The notes below the pieces were generated by a model. It was not told the origin of the DNA. It saw only the letters and a program-made list of their open reading frames with translations, and made no database searches. A DNA stretch of 11,790 nucleotides from CAZTHL01 sp964613585 (GTDB lineage: Bacteria; Pseudomonadota; Alphaproteobacteria; DSM-16000; Inquilinaceae), in the NCBI GenBank assembly GCA_964613585.1, contig CAZTHL010000104.1:1-11790 (forward strand). Direction: 5' to 3'. The position numbers and the translations under genes are program-made. Positions 1 to 7,081 of this stretch are shown one piece after another (the stretch's first letter is position 1; the number at the start of each line of letters is the position of its first letter).

Positions 1-490
1 CGGCGGCTTCGCCATGCCGATCCGCGAGAACAAGGCCCAGGAGATCTACATCGTCATGTCCGGCGAGATGATGGCGCTCTACGCCTGCAACAACATCTCC
101 AAGGGCATCCTCAAGTACGCCCGCTCCGGCTCGGTGCGGCTCGGCGGCCTGATCTGCAACTCCCGGAACACGGACCTGGAGTGGGAGCTGGCGGACGCCA
201 TGGCCAAGAAGCTCGGCACCAAGCTGATCCATTTCCTGCCGCGCGACAATGTCGTGCAGCGGGCCGAGCTGCGCCGCCAAACCGTGATCGAGTTCGATCC
301 GGAGTGCCAGCAGGCCGAAGAGTACCGGCAGCTTGCCAAGAAGATCCATGAGAACTCCGGCAAGGGCGTGATCCCGACCCCGGTCTCCATGGAGGAGCTG
401 GAGGAGATGCTGATGGAGTTCGGCATCCTCAAGTCCGATGAGGAGCAGATCGCCGAGTTCGAGAAGAAGATCGGCGTGGCTGCCGAGTAG
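1..490 (+). CDS. nifH: Nitrogenase iron protein NifH, C-terminal part (5' end cut by window edge)
   Basis: Dinitrogenase reductase: a homodimeric, ATP-hydrolysing [4Fe-4S] protein that passes electrons one at a time to the MoFe protein and also acts in FeMo-co maturation. The visible 162 residues start with GGFAMPIRE. Base 1 would be the last base of the codon for the second cluster cysteine (A. vinelandii Cys132), so the P-loop, Cys97 and the ADP-ribosylated arginine are all outside the window. Family blocks seen are AQEIYIV, SGEMMALYA, SGSVRLGGLICNSR, HFLPRDNVVQRAE and MEELEEMLMEFGI. The C-terminal length matches the usual NifH of about 290 residues. It is the first visible gene of the nif block, 98 nt before nifD, with hairpins between. 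Identification is secure. Mo-type rather than vnf/anf is inferred from the adjacent nifDK. Confidence 0.97.
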   Translation, partial: GGFAMPIRENKAQEIYIVMSGEMMALYACNNISKGILKYARSGSVRLGGLICNSRNTDLEWELADAMAKKLGTKLIHFLPRDNVVQRAELRRQTVIEFDPECQQAEEYRQLAKKIHENSGKGVIPTPVSMEELEEMLMEFGILKSDEEQIAEFEKKIGVAAE

Positions 491-530
491 CTCTCCTGGC
501 CCCAGCCGGGTCCTCGTTCCCTTACGAGAA

Positions 531-576
531 GCGGCGTCCAGCGCCGCCGTCGATCGGGCCCCCAGGGCGGGGCCCG
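531..576 (+). promoter_or_regulatory. Two consecutive stem-loops in the nifH-nifD gap
   Basis: The 98-nt nifH-nifD gap holds a 6-bp hairpin (GCGGCG 531-536, five-base loop, CGCCGC 542-547). A second, 7-bp hairpin follows (CGGGCCC 555-561, eight-base loop, GGGCCCG 570-576). The second ends two bases before the nifD Shine-Dalgarno AGGAG (578-582). There is no T-run, so a full intrinsic terminator is unlikely. Stem-loops at this junction in other diazotrophs are linked to a more abundant or more stable nifH message; that role here is inferred. Confidence 0.5.
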
Positions 577-588
577 CAGGAGCCCGTC

Positions 589-2124
589 ATGTCCGTAGAG
601 AACCAGAACGATGGGGACCTCCACGCCCAGCTGATCGAGGCGGTGCTGGAGGCCTATCCCGACAAGGCGAAGAAGAACCGTCAGAAGCACCTCACCGTCT
701 CCGAGCCGCCCAAGGAGGAAGGCCTCGGCAAGTCGGATTGCGGGGTGAAGTCCAACGTGAAGTCGCTGCCCGGGGTGATGACCATCCGCGGCTGCGCGTT
801 CGCCGGCTCGAAGGGCGTGGTGTGGGGTCCGGTCAAGGACATGATCCACATCTCCCACGGACCGGTCGGCTGCGGCCATTACTCCTGGGGCCAGCGGCGC
901 AACTACGCCACCGGCATCACCGGCGTCGACAGCTTCGTCACCCTGCAGGTCACCACCGACTTCCAGGAGAAGGACATCGTCTTCGGTGGCGACAAGAAGC
1001 TGCGCCAGGTGCTGGACGAGCTGCACGAACTGTTCCCGCTCGCCCGCGGCGTCTCGGTGCAGTCGGAATGCCCGGTCGGCCTGATCGGCGACGACATCGA
1101 GGCCGTCGCCAAGGAGAAGGCCAAGGAGCTCGACACCACGATCGTGCCGGTGCGGTGCGAGGGCTTCCGCGGCGTGTCCCAGTCGCTCGGCCACCACATC
1201 GCCAACGACACGATCCGTGACTACGTCCTCGACAAGACCGAGGGCAAGCACGACGACTTCGAGACGACGCCGTACGACATCTGCGTCATCGGCGACTACA
1301 ACATCGGCGGCGACGGCTGGTCCTCACGGATCCTGCTCGAGGAGATCGGGCTGCGCGTCATCGCGCAGTGGACCGGCGACACCGCGCTCGCCGAGCTCGA
1401 GCGCGCGCCGAAGTCCAAGCTGAACCTCATCCACTGCTACCGCTCCATGAACTATGTGGCCCGCCACATGGAGGAGAAGTACGGGGTGCCGTGGATGGAG
1501 TACAACTTCTTCGGCCCGACGCAGATCGCCGCCTCGCTGCGCGCCATCGCCGACAAGTTCGACGACACCATCCGCGCCAACGCCGAGGCCGTGATCGCGA
1601 AGTACCAGCCGCTGGTCGACCAGATCGTCGCCAAGTACCGGCCGCGCCTCGAGGGCAAGAAGGTCATGCTCTATGTCGGCGGCCTGCGGCCCCGGCACGT
1701 GGTCGGCGCCTACGAGGACCTGGGCATGGAGGTCGTGGCCACGGGCTACGAGTTCGCCCACAAGGACGACTACCAGCGCACCCTCAAGCACGTGAAGGAA
1801 GGGACGCTGATCTACGACGACGTCACCGGCTACGAGCTCGAGAAGTTCATCCAGGGCGTGCGGCCCGACTTGGTCGGCTCCGGCATCAAGGAGAAGTACG
1901 GCATCCAGAAGATGGGCGTGCCGTTCCGCCAGATGCACTCCTGGGACTACTCCGGCCCCTATCACGGCTATGACGGCTTCGCCGTCTTCGCCCGCGACAT
2001 GGACATGGCCATCAGCAGCCCGATCTGGGGCGCCTTCAAGGCGCCGTGGCGCAAGGACGACGCGGCCGAGCCCGACGCGGCCGACGCCGCGCCGGCCGAG
2101 GCGGCCGAAGTCGCCGCCGAGTAG
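589..2124 (+). CDS. nifD: Nitrogenase molybdenum-iron protein alpha chain NifD
   Basis: Alpha subunit of the alpha2beta2 MoFe protein; holds FeMo-co, where N2 is reduced to ammonia, and half of the P-cluster. 511 residues. P-cluster ligands are Cys69 (RGCAFAGSKG), Cys95 (GPVGCGHYS) and Cys161 (SECPVGLIGDD). FeMo-co ligands are Cys283 (IHCYRSMNY) and His450 (QMHSWDYSGPYHG). Active-site residues equivalent to A. vinelandii Val70, Arg96, Gln191 and His195 are Val77, Arg103, Gln198 and His202, so this is a Mo-type, functional-looking enzyme. AGGAG (578-582) sits 6 nt before the ATG. Oddities: an Ala/Glu/Pro/Asp-rich tail after residue 488 makes it longer than the usual 480-495, and the RRNY motif is followed by Ala107-Thr rather than the second aromatic of A. 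vinelandii. nifK follows after 41 nt. Confidence 0.99.
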   Translation: MSVENQNDGDLHAQLIEAVLEAYPDKAKKNRQKHLTVSEPPKEEGLGKSDCGVKSNVKSLPGVMTIRGCAFAGSKGVVWGPVKDMIHISHGPVGCGHYSWGQRRNYATGITGVDSFVTLQVTTDFQEKDIVFGGDKKLRQVLDELHELFPLARGVSVQSECPVGLIGDDIEAVAKEKAKELDTTIVPVRCEGFRGVSQSLGHHIANDTIRDYVLDKTEGKHDDFETTPYDICVIGDYNIGGDGWSSRILLEEIGLRVIAQWTGDTALAELERAPKSKLNLIHCYRSMNYVARHMEEKYGVPWMEYNFFGPTQIAASLRAIADKFDDTIRANAEAVIAKYQPLVDQIVAKYRPRLEGKKVMLYVGGLRPRHVVGAYEDLGMEVVATGYEFAHKDDYQRTLKHVKEGTLIYDDVTGYELEKFIQGVRPDLVGSGIKEKYGIQKMGVPFRQMHSWDYSGPYHGYDGFAVFARDMDMAISSPIWGAFKAPWRKDDAAEPDAADAAPAEAAEVAAE

Positions 2125-2165
2125 CCGCCCACCCAGCGCCCCCCATTCTTCGGAGACCGCCTGCG

Positions 2166-3698
2166 ATGCCGCAGAACGCCGACCAGATTAAGGATCATGT
2201 CTCGCTCTTCTGCGAGCCCGAATACTGCGGGATGATGGAGAGCAAGCACGATCTCGAGAACGCCCATCCGCCGGAGAAGGTGGCCGAGATCGCCGAGTGG
2301 ACCAAGTCCTGGGACTATCGCGAGAAGAACTTCGCCCGCGAGAGCGTGGTCATCAACCCGGCCAAGGCCTGCCAGCCGCTCGGCTCGGTGTTCGTGGCCA
2401 GCGGCTTCGAGGGCATGCTCTCCTTCGTGCACGGCAGCCAGGGCTGCGTGGCCTACTACCGCTCGCACCTGTCGCGCCACTTCAAGGAGCCGTCCGCGGC
2501 GGTGTCCTCCTCGATGACCGAGGATGCCGCGGTGTTCGGCGGCCTGAAGAACATGGTCGACGGCATGGCCAACTGCTACCGGCTCTACGAGCCGAAGGCG
2601 ATCGCCGTGTCGACCACCTGCATGGCCGAGGTCATCGGCGACGACCTCGACTCCTTCGTCCAGCACTCGCGCAACGAGGGCTCGATCCCGGCGGACTTCC
2701 CGGTCGCCGTCGCCCACACCCCGGCGTTCGTCGCCAGCCACACCGTCGGCTACGACAACATGCTGCTGGGCATCCTGGAGCATTTCTGGAAGGGCCGGGA
2801 GCGCCAGCCGAACGGGTCGATCAACATCATCCCCGGCTTCGACGGCTACTGCGTCGGCAACAACCGCGAGCTGAAGCGGATGCTCGACCTGATGGGCGTC
2901 GAGCACACCATTATCGCCGACTGCTCGGACGTCTACGACACCCCGAGCGACGGCCACTACCGCATGTACGAGGGGGGCACCACCCTCGAGCAGGGCAAGG
3001 CCGCCCAGGACGCCTCGGCCACGATCTCCATGCAGGAGTTCTGCTCGAAGAAGAGCCTGCAGATGATCAAGGGCCAGGGCCAGGAGACGGTCGCGCTCAA
3101 CTGCCCGATGGGGCTGGCGGCGACCGACGAGTTCCTGATGGAGGTCGCCCGGCTCACCGGCAAGCCGATCCCCGAGCAGCTCGAGAAGGAGCGGGGCCGG
3201 CTGGTCGACGCCATCGCCGACTCCATGAACTACCTGCACGGCAAGACCTTCGCCGTGTACGGCGATCCGGACTTCGTCACCGGCATGTGCCGGTTCCTGA
3301 TGGAGGTCGGCGCCGAGCCCAGGCACGTGCTGGCCACCAACGGCACCAAGCCGTGGGCCAAGAAGCTGACCAAGGAGCTGGAGGCCTCGCCCTTCGGCAA
3401 GGAGGCCAAGGTCTGGCCCGGCTGCGACCTGTGGCACATGCGCTCGCTCATGCTGACCGAGCCGGTCGACTATCTGATCGGCAACAGCCACGGCAAGTAT
3501 CTCGAGCGAGACACCGGCACGCCGCTGATCCGGCTGACCTTCCCGATCTTCGACCGGCACCATCACCACCGCTTCCCGACCTGGGGCTACCAGGGCGGGC
3601 TGCAGGTGCTGGTGCGCATCCTCGACAAGGTGTTCGACGACCTGGATGCCCGGTCGGGCACGCCGGGCGCCGACATCAGCTTCGACCTGACCCGCTAG
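2166..3698 (+). CDS. nifK: Nitrogenase molybdenum-iron protein beta chain NifK
   Basis: Beta subunit of the MoFe protein; with NifD it binds the [8Fe-7S] P-cluster that relays electrons from NifH to FeMo-co. 510 residues. P-cluster cysteines are Cys69 (AKACQPLGS), Cys94 (GSQGCVAYY) and Cys152 (STTCMAEVIGDD). The C-terminus ends in FDLTR, with the family's usual terminal Arg. The ATG at 2166 is chosen because it follows GGAG (2152-2155) at 10 nt and gives the normal NifK N-terminus; the frame stays open further upstream inside nifD but that part is not NifK-like. Notable: residue 98 is Tyr and residue 187 is Ala, where A. vinelandii has beta-Phe99 and beta-Ser188. This is the pair known from G. 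diazotrophicus, where the tyrosine ligates the oxidised P-cluster. A hairpin-rich 107-nt gap separates it from nifE. Confidence 0.99.
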   Translation: MPQNADQIKDHVSLFCEPEYCGMMESKHDLENAHPPEKVAEIAEWTKSWDYREKNFARESVVINPAKACQPLGSVFVASGFEGMLSFVHGSQGCVAYYRSHLSRHFKEPSAAVSSSMTEDAAVFGGLKNMVDGMANCYRLYEPKAIAVSTTCMAEVIGDDLDSFVQHSRNEGSIPADFPVAVAHTPAFVASHTVGYDNMLLGILEHFWKGRERQPNGSINIIPGFDGYCVGNNRELKRMLDLMGVEHTIIADCSDVYDTPSDGHYRMYEGGTTLEQGKAAQDASATISMQEFCSKKSLQMIKGQGQETVALNCPMGLAATDEFLMEVARLTGKPIPEQLEKERGRLVDAIADSMNYLHGKTFAVYGDPDFVTGMCRFLMEVGAEPRHVLATNGTKPWAKKLTKELEASPFGKEAKVWPGCDLWHMRSLMLTEPVDYLIGNSHGKYLERDTGTPLIRLTFPIFDRHHHHRFPTWGYQGGLQVLVRILDKVFDDLDARSGTPGADISFDLTR

Positions 3699-3723
3699 CC
3701 GGCGTTTTGCCCGGCCGCGCGCT

Positions 3724-3770
3724 CCCGTCCCCGGCCCGGCCGGGGCGGGGGCCGCGGCGGGCGCCGGCCC
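3724..3770 (+). promoter_or_regulatory. GC-rich stem-loops between nifK and nifE
   Basis: The first hairpin pairs CCCG-t-CCCCGG (3724-3734) with CCGGGG-CGGG (3740-3749), giving 10 bp with one bulged T and a five-base loop. A second, 6-bp stem pairs GGGCCG (3749-3754) with CGGCCC (3765-3770). The two share base 3749, so they partly compete at their border. There is no following U-tract. The placement between the highly expressed structural genes (HDK) and the cofactor-assembly genes (EN) fits a partial terminator or a 3'-end-stabilising structure; that role is inferred. Confidence 0.5.
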
Positions 3771-3805
3771 TCTTCCCGCAGGCTCTGTGAACGGGAGCCC
3801 GGCTT

Positions 3806-5206
3806 ATGCTCAAGGACACGCTCCAGCAGGTCTTCGACGAGCCGGCCTGCGCCGTCAATCGGGCCAAGGGCGAGGCCGAGCGGCGCAAGGGCTGCGCCGC
3901 CAAGGGCCCGACGCCGGGCGCCGCGGCCGGCGGCTGCGCCTTCGACGGCGCCAAGATCGCGCTCCAGCCGATCACCGACGCCGCCCACCTGGTGCACGGG
4001 CCGATCGCCTGCGAGGGCAACAGCTGGGACAGCCGGCACTCGGCGTCTTCCGGCCCCATGCTCTATCGCACCGGGCTGACCACCGACCTCACCGAGCTCG
4101 ACATCATCCACGGCGGCGAGACCAAGCTCGAGCGGGCCATCGCCTATGTGATCGAGCGCTATGCGCCTCCGGCGGTGTTCGTCTACAACACCTGCGTGCC
4201 GGCCCTCATTGGCGACGACCTCGTCAAGGTCTGCGCCGAGGCGGCCGATCGGCACGGCACCCCGGTCATTCCGGTCAACGCGCCCGGCTTCGCCGGCACC
4301 AAGAACCTGGGCAGCAAGCTCGGCGGCGAGGCGCTGCTCGACCACGTCATCGGCACGATCGAGCCCGACGACGCCGGCCCGTGCGACATCAACATCATCG
4401 GCGAGTACAATGTGTGCGGCGAGCTGTGGCAGATCCGGCCGCTGCTCGACCGGCTTGGCATCCGGGTGCGCGCCGCCATCACCGGCGACGCCCGCTATCG
4501 CGAGGTGGCGACCGCGCACCGCGCCCGGGCGAACATGATGGTCTGCTCGCAGGCGCTGCTCAACGTCGCCCGGAAGATGGAGCAGCGCTACGGCATTCCG
4601 TTCTTCGAGGGCTCGTTCTACGGCATCGAGGACACCTCCGATGCGCTGCGCAACATTGCCCGGCTGCTGGTCGAGCGCGGCGCGCCGCCGGCGCTGATGG
4701 ACGAGGCCGACCGGCTGGCGCGCGCCGAGGAGGAGCGGGTGTGGGAGCGCCTGGCGCCCTACCGCGCCCGCCTCGCCGGCAAGCGCGTGCTGCTCTACAC
4801 GGGCGGGGTGAAGTCCTGGTCGGTCGCCGCGGCGCTCCAGGAGATCGGCATGACCGTGGTCGGCACGTCGGTGCGCAAGGCGACCGCCGCCGACAAGGCG
4901 CGAGCGCGCACCGTGCTGGGCGAGGAAGCCGAGCTCTACGGCCAGATCCCGGCCCCGGAGCTGTATCGCAAGCTGAAGGACGGCGAGGCCGACATCCTGC
5001 TGTCCGGCGGGCGCACCCAGTTCGTCGCCCTCAAGGCCAAGGTGCCCTGGCTCGACATCAATCAGGAGCGCCACCACGCCTATGCCGGCTACGACGGCAT
5101 GGTCGCGCTGGTCGAGCAGATCGACCGCGCGCTCTCCTGCCCGGTCTTCGATCAGGTGCGCATGCCGGCCCCCTGGGAGGCCCCCGGGGCGGTGGGAGAG
5201 GCCTGA
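3806..5206 (+). CDS. nifE: Nitrogenase iron-molybdenum cofactor biosynthesis protein NifE
   Basis: Alpha-like subunit of the NifEN scaffold, where the NifB product (an Fe-S-C core) is converted to FeMo-co by addition of Mo and homocitrate before transfer to apo-NifDK. 466 residues. Cluster cysteines by position: Cys44 (AAGGCAFDGAK), Cys69 (HGPIACEGNSWD) and Cys130 (VYNTCVPALIGDD). Cys247 (MMVCSQALLN) corresponds to the cofactor cysteine of NifD. The NifE signature LDINQERHHAYAGYDG lies at 416-431, with no counterpart of the NifD cofactor His, as expected for an assembly scaffold. The ATG at 3806 follows GGGAG (3793-3797) at 8 nt, and the N-terminus (MLKDTLQQVFDEP) is typical. The stop TGA shares its A with the nifN ATG (TGATG), implying coupled translation and equimolar subunits. 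Confidence 0.98.
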   Translation: MLKDTLQQVFDEPACAVNRAKGEAERRKGCAAKGPTPGAAAGGCAFDGAKIALQPITDAAHLVHGPIACEGNSWDSRHSASSGPMLYRTGLTTDLTELDIIHGGETKLERAIAYVIERYAPPAVFVYNTCVPALIGDDLVKVCAEAADRHGTPVIPVNAPGFAGTKNLGSKLGGEALLDHVIGTIEPDDAGPCDINIIGEYNVCGELWQIRPLLDRLGIRVRAAITGDARYREVATAHRARANMMVCSQALLNVARKMEQRYGIPFFEGSFYGIEDTSDALRNIARLLVERGAPPALMDEADRLARAEEERVWERLAPYRARLAGKRVLLYTGGVKSWSVAAALQEIGMTVVGTSVRKATAADKARARTVLGEEAELYGQIPAPELYRKLKDGEADILLSGGRTQFVALKAKVPWLDINQERHHAYAGYDGMVALVEQIDRALSCPVFDQVRMPAPWEAPGAVGEA

Positions 5207-6588
5207 TGCCCGACTCCGGCGCGCCCGTCACGCTGATGAAGCCGATCGGGGTCAACCCCCTCAAGGTGAGCCCGCCGCTGGGCGCGGCCATGGCCTTCCT
5301 CGGGGTTGAGCGGTGCCTGCCGCTGCTGCACGGCAGCCAGGGCTGCACCGCCTTCGCCCTCGTGCTCATGGTCAAGCATTATCGCGAGGCGATCCCGCTG
5401 CAGACCACGGCGCTCAACGAGATCACCACGATCCTCGGCGGCACCGACAATCTCGAGAAGGCGATCGGCACGATTCGCGAGAAGGCCCGGCCGGCGCTGA
5501 TCGGGCTGTGCTCGACGGCGCTCACCGAGACCCGCGGCGAGGACATCGCCGGCGACCTCGGCGTGCTGCGCGAGGCGCATCCCGAATGGCAGGACCTCGA
5601 CGTGGTCTACGCCGCCGCGCCGGACTATGGCGGCGGGCTGGAGACCGGCTGGGCCGCCGCCGTCGAGGCCATGATCGGGCAGCTGAGCGAGCCTGGAGCC
5701 GCGCGGAATCCGCGGCGCGTCAACCTGCTGGCCGGCAGCCATCTGAGCCCCGGCGACCTTGACGAGCTGCGCGACCTGGTCGAGGGCTTCGGGCTCGAGC
5801 CGGTGGTGCTGCCCGACCTCGCGGGCTCGCTCGACGGCCACGTCGCCGACAGCTGGATGCCGACCTCGCTGGGTGGCACCCCGGTCGAGGCGATCCGCCG
5901 CCTGGGCGGCGCCGGCCACACCCTGGCGCTCGGCGAGCACATGGGCCCGGCGGCCGAGGCGCTGGAACGGCGCGCCGGCGTCCCGTTCACGGTGCTGGGC
6001 CGGCTGACCGGGCTTGCCGCCGCCGACCGGCTGATCGCCGCCCTGATGGAGATCAGCGGCCGACCAGCGCCGGCGCGGGTCCGGCGCGAGCGCTCGCGGC
6101 TGATCGACGCCATGCTCGATGGGCACTTCTTCTTCGGACGGCGCCGGGTGGCCGTGGCCGCTGAGCCGGACCTGCTGGCCGACCTTGCCGGCCTGCTCGG
6201 CGAGATGGGGGCAACGGTGGCGGCGGCGATCGCGCCGTGCGGAGGCGGGGCCCGGCTGGGCCGACTGCCGGCCGCCCATGCCGCGGTCGGCGATCTCGAC
6301 GACCTGGAGCGTGCCGCCGTTGGCTGCGACCTGCTGATCGGCCCGTCGCACGTGGCCGAGGCGGCCGCGCGCCTCGGCATCCCGCTCTATCGCGCCGGCT
6401 TCCCGGTCACCGACCGGCTCGGCGCGGCGCAACAGGTGTCCGTCGGCTATCGCGGCACGCGGGAACTTATCTTCGCCATCGGGAATCGGCTCATGGAGCG
6501 CGAGGCGGCGTCGCATCCGGTGGCGCCGCCCCGAAGGCCGCCGGAGGAGGGCGCGAAGCATGACCATGCGCCGTTTGCGGCTCATTGA
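5206..6588 (+). CDS. nifN: Nitrogenase iron-molybdenum cofactor biosynthesis protein NifN
   Basis: Beta-like subunit of the NifEN scaffold, paralogous to NifK. 460 residues from the ATG at 5206. The frame is open far upstream, through nifE in another register, but that part is not homologous. The ATG has GGGAG (5194-5198) 7 nt ahead and overlaps the nifE stop by one base. Family blocks: KPIGVNPLKVSPPLGAAMAFLG near the N-terminus (in two runs), HGSQGCTAF with Cys47, which corresponds to the NifN ligand of the NifEN P-cluster-like [4Fe-4S] cluster, then TTALNEITTILGG and GLCSTALTETRGEDI. The C-terminal half is Ala-rich and less conserved, as is usual for NifN. The last about 30 residues are Pro/Arg/His-rich, and their codons overlap the nifX start by 29 nt. 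Confidence 0.97.
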   Translation: MPDSGAPVTLMKPIGVNPLKVSPPLGAAMAFLGVERCLPLLHGSQGCTAFALVLMVKHYREAIPLQTTALNEITTILGGTDNLEKAIGTIREKARPALIGLCSTALTETRGEDIAGDLGVLREAHPEWQDLDVVYAAAPDYGGGLETGWAAAVEAMIGQLSEPGAARNPRRVNLLAGSHLSPGDLDELRDLVEGFGLEPVVLPDLAGSLDGHVADSWMPTSLGGTPVEAIRRLGGAGHTLALGEHMGPAAEALERRAGVPFTVLGRLTGLAAADRLIAALMEISGRPAPARVRRERSRLIDAMLDGHFFFGRRRVAVAAEPDLLADLAGLLGEMGATVAAAIAPCGGGARLGRLPAAHAAVGDLDDLERAAVGCDLLIGPSHVAEAAARLGIPLYRAGFPVTDRLGAAQQVSVGYRGTRELIFAIGNRLMEREAASHPVAPPRRPPEEGAKHDHAPFAAH

Positions 6589-7081
6589 AGGCGGCGCCGG
6601 CAAGGCGCCGCGGCAAGGAGGGGACAGCGTCGCCGGCAAGGCGCCGCTCCAAGGAGGGACCATGAAAGTCGCTATCGCCTCGCAGGACCTCAAGACCGTC
6701 GACGCGCATTTCGGCGGGGCCCGCAACATCATGCTCTTCGACGTCTCCGAGACCGGCCATCGTCTGATCGAGGCGATCCGCTTCGACCAGGCGACCGACC
6801 AGAAGGGCGGCCACGACGAGGGCGACCATGGCGGCGTCGATGAGCGGGTGGCGGCGATCCGCGGCTGCGCGCTGCTGTTCGTCCGCGCCATCGGCGGACC
6901 GGCGGCCGCCAAGGTGGTGAATTCCCGTGTGCACCCGATCAAGCTGGTGCGCGACGAGCCGATCGACGACGTGCTCGAGCGGGTCCGCGCCATGCTCGAC
7001 AGCGCGCCGCCCCCTTGGCTGCGCAAGCTGGTCGAGCGGGAGCGCCGCGCCGGCTCCGAGCTCGAGGAGGAGCCGGCCTGA
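6560..7081 (+). CDS. nifX: Nitrogen fixation protein NifX
   Basis: NifX binds the NifB product and a FeMo-co precursor and is thought to shuttle or buffer them around NifEN. 173 residues from ATG 6560, which has GGAGGAGG (6543-6550) 9 nt ahead; the RRLRLIEGG start resembles the short RRL-type leader of other NifX proteins. A second good start is ATG 6662 (139 residues), right after AAGGAGGG, where the conserved domain begins: MKVAIASQDLKTVDAHFG, then CALLFVRAIGGPAAAKVV, HPIKLV and PPPWLRKLVE. Between the two starts lies an unusual tandem 12-residue repeat (AGKAPRQGG / AGKAPLQGG). A His/Asp/Gly-rich segment follows QATDQKG. The stop overlaps the next gene's ATG by one base. Identity is firm; the start codon is uncertain. 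Confidence 0.94.
   Translation: MTMRRLRLIEGGAGKAPRQGGDSVAGKAPLQGGTMKVAIASQDLKTVDAHFGGARNIMLFDVSETGHRLIEAIRFDQATDQKGGHDEGDHGGVDERVAAIRGCALLFVRAIGGPAAAKVVNSRVHPIKLVRDEPIDDVLERVRAMLDSAPPPWLRKLVERERRAGSELEEEPA
6593..6660 (+). repeat. Tandem direct repeat carrying duplicated Shine-Dalgarno sequences at the nifX start
   Basis: Two copies of an about 31-nt unit (6594-6625 and 6630-6660; period about 36, a few mismatches and one indel) share GCCGGCAAGGCGCCG and end in CAAGGAGGG. Each copy can form a small hairpin with a GGCAA loop: GGCGCC 6593-6598 / 6604-6609 in the first, and CGCC 6631-6634 / GGCG 6640-6643 in the second. Only the second copy has an ATG (6662) just downstream. The repeat stays in frame with nifX from 6560 and encodes a 12-residue repeat. 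Confidence 0.75.

Noticed and set aside
1968..3569. Long minus-strand open frame (533 codons) opposite nifK; similar ones at 79-1251, 3695-5077 and 5152-7599
   Set aside because: They mirror strongly coding plus-strand genes in about 70% GC DNA, where the antisense frame is rarely interrupted. Their translations are low-complexity (Val/Asp/His/Arg/Leu-rich) with no recognisable domain.
3696..3710. Possible sigma-54 -24/-12 promoter (TAGCCGGCGTTTTGC) upstream of nifE
   Set aside because: The -12 TTGC is good, but the near-invariant GG of the -24 element reads AG and it overlaps the nifK stop. I saw no NifA-type TGT-N10-ACA site nearby. Too weak to annotate.
3787..5205. Single giant 933-codon frame ending in NifN, as a possible fusion protein
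   Set aside because: The part before 5206 is nifE read out of frame (Arg-rich shadow). NifE is coded in the other frame, and nifN has its own ATG and ribosome site.
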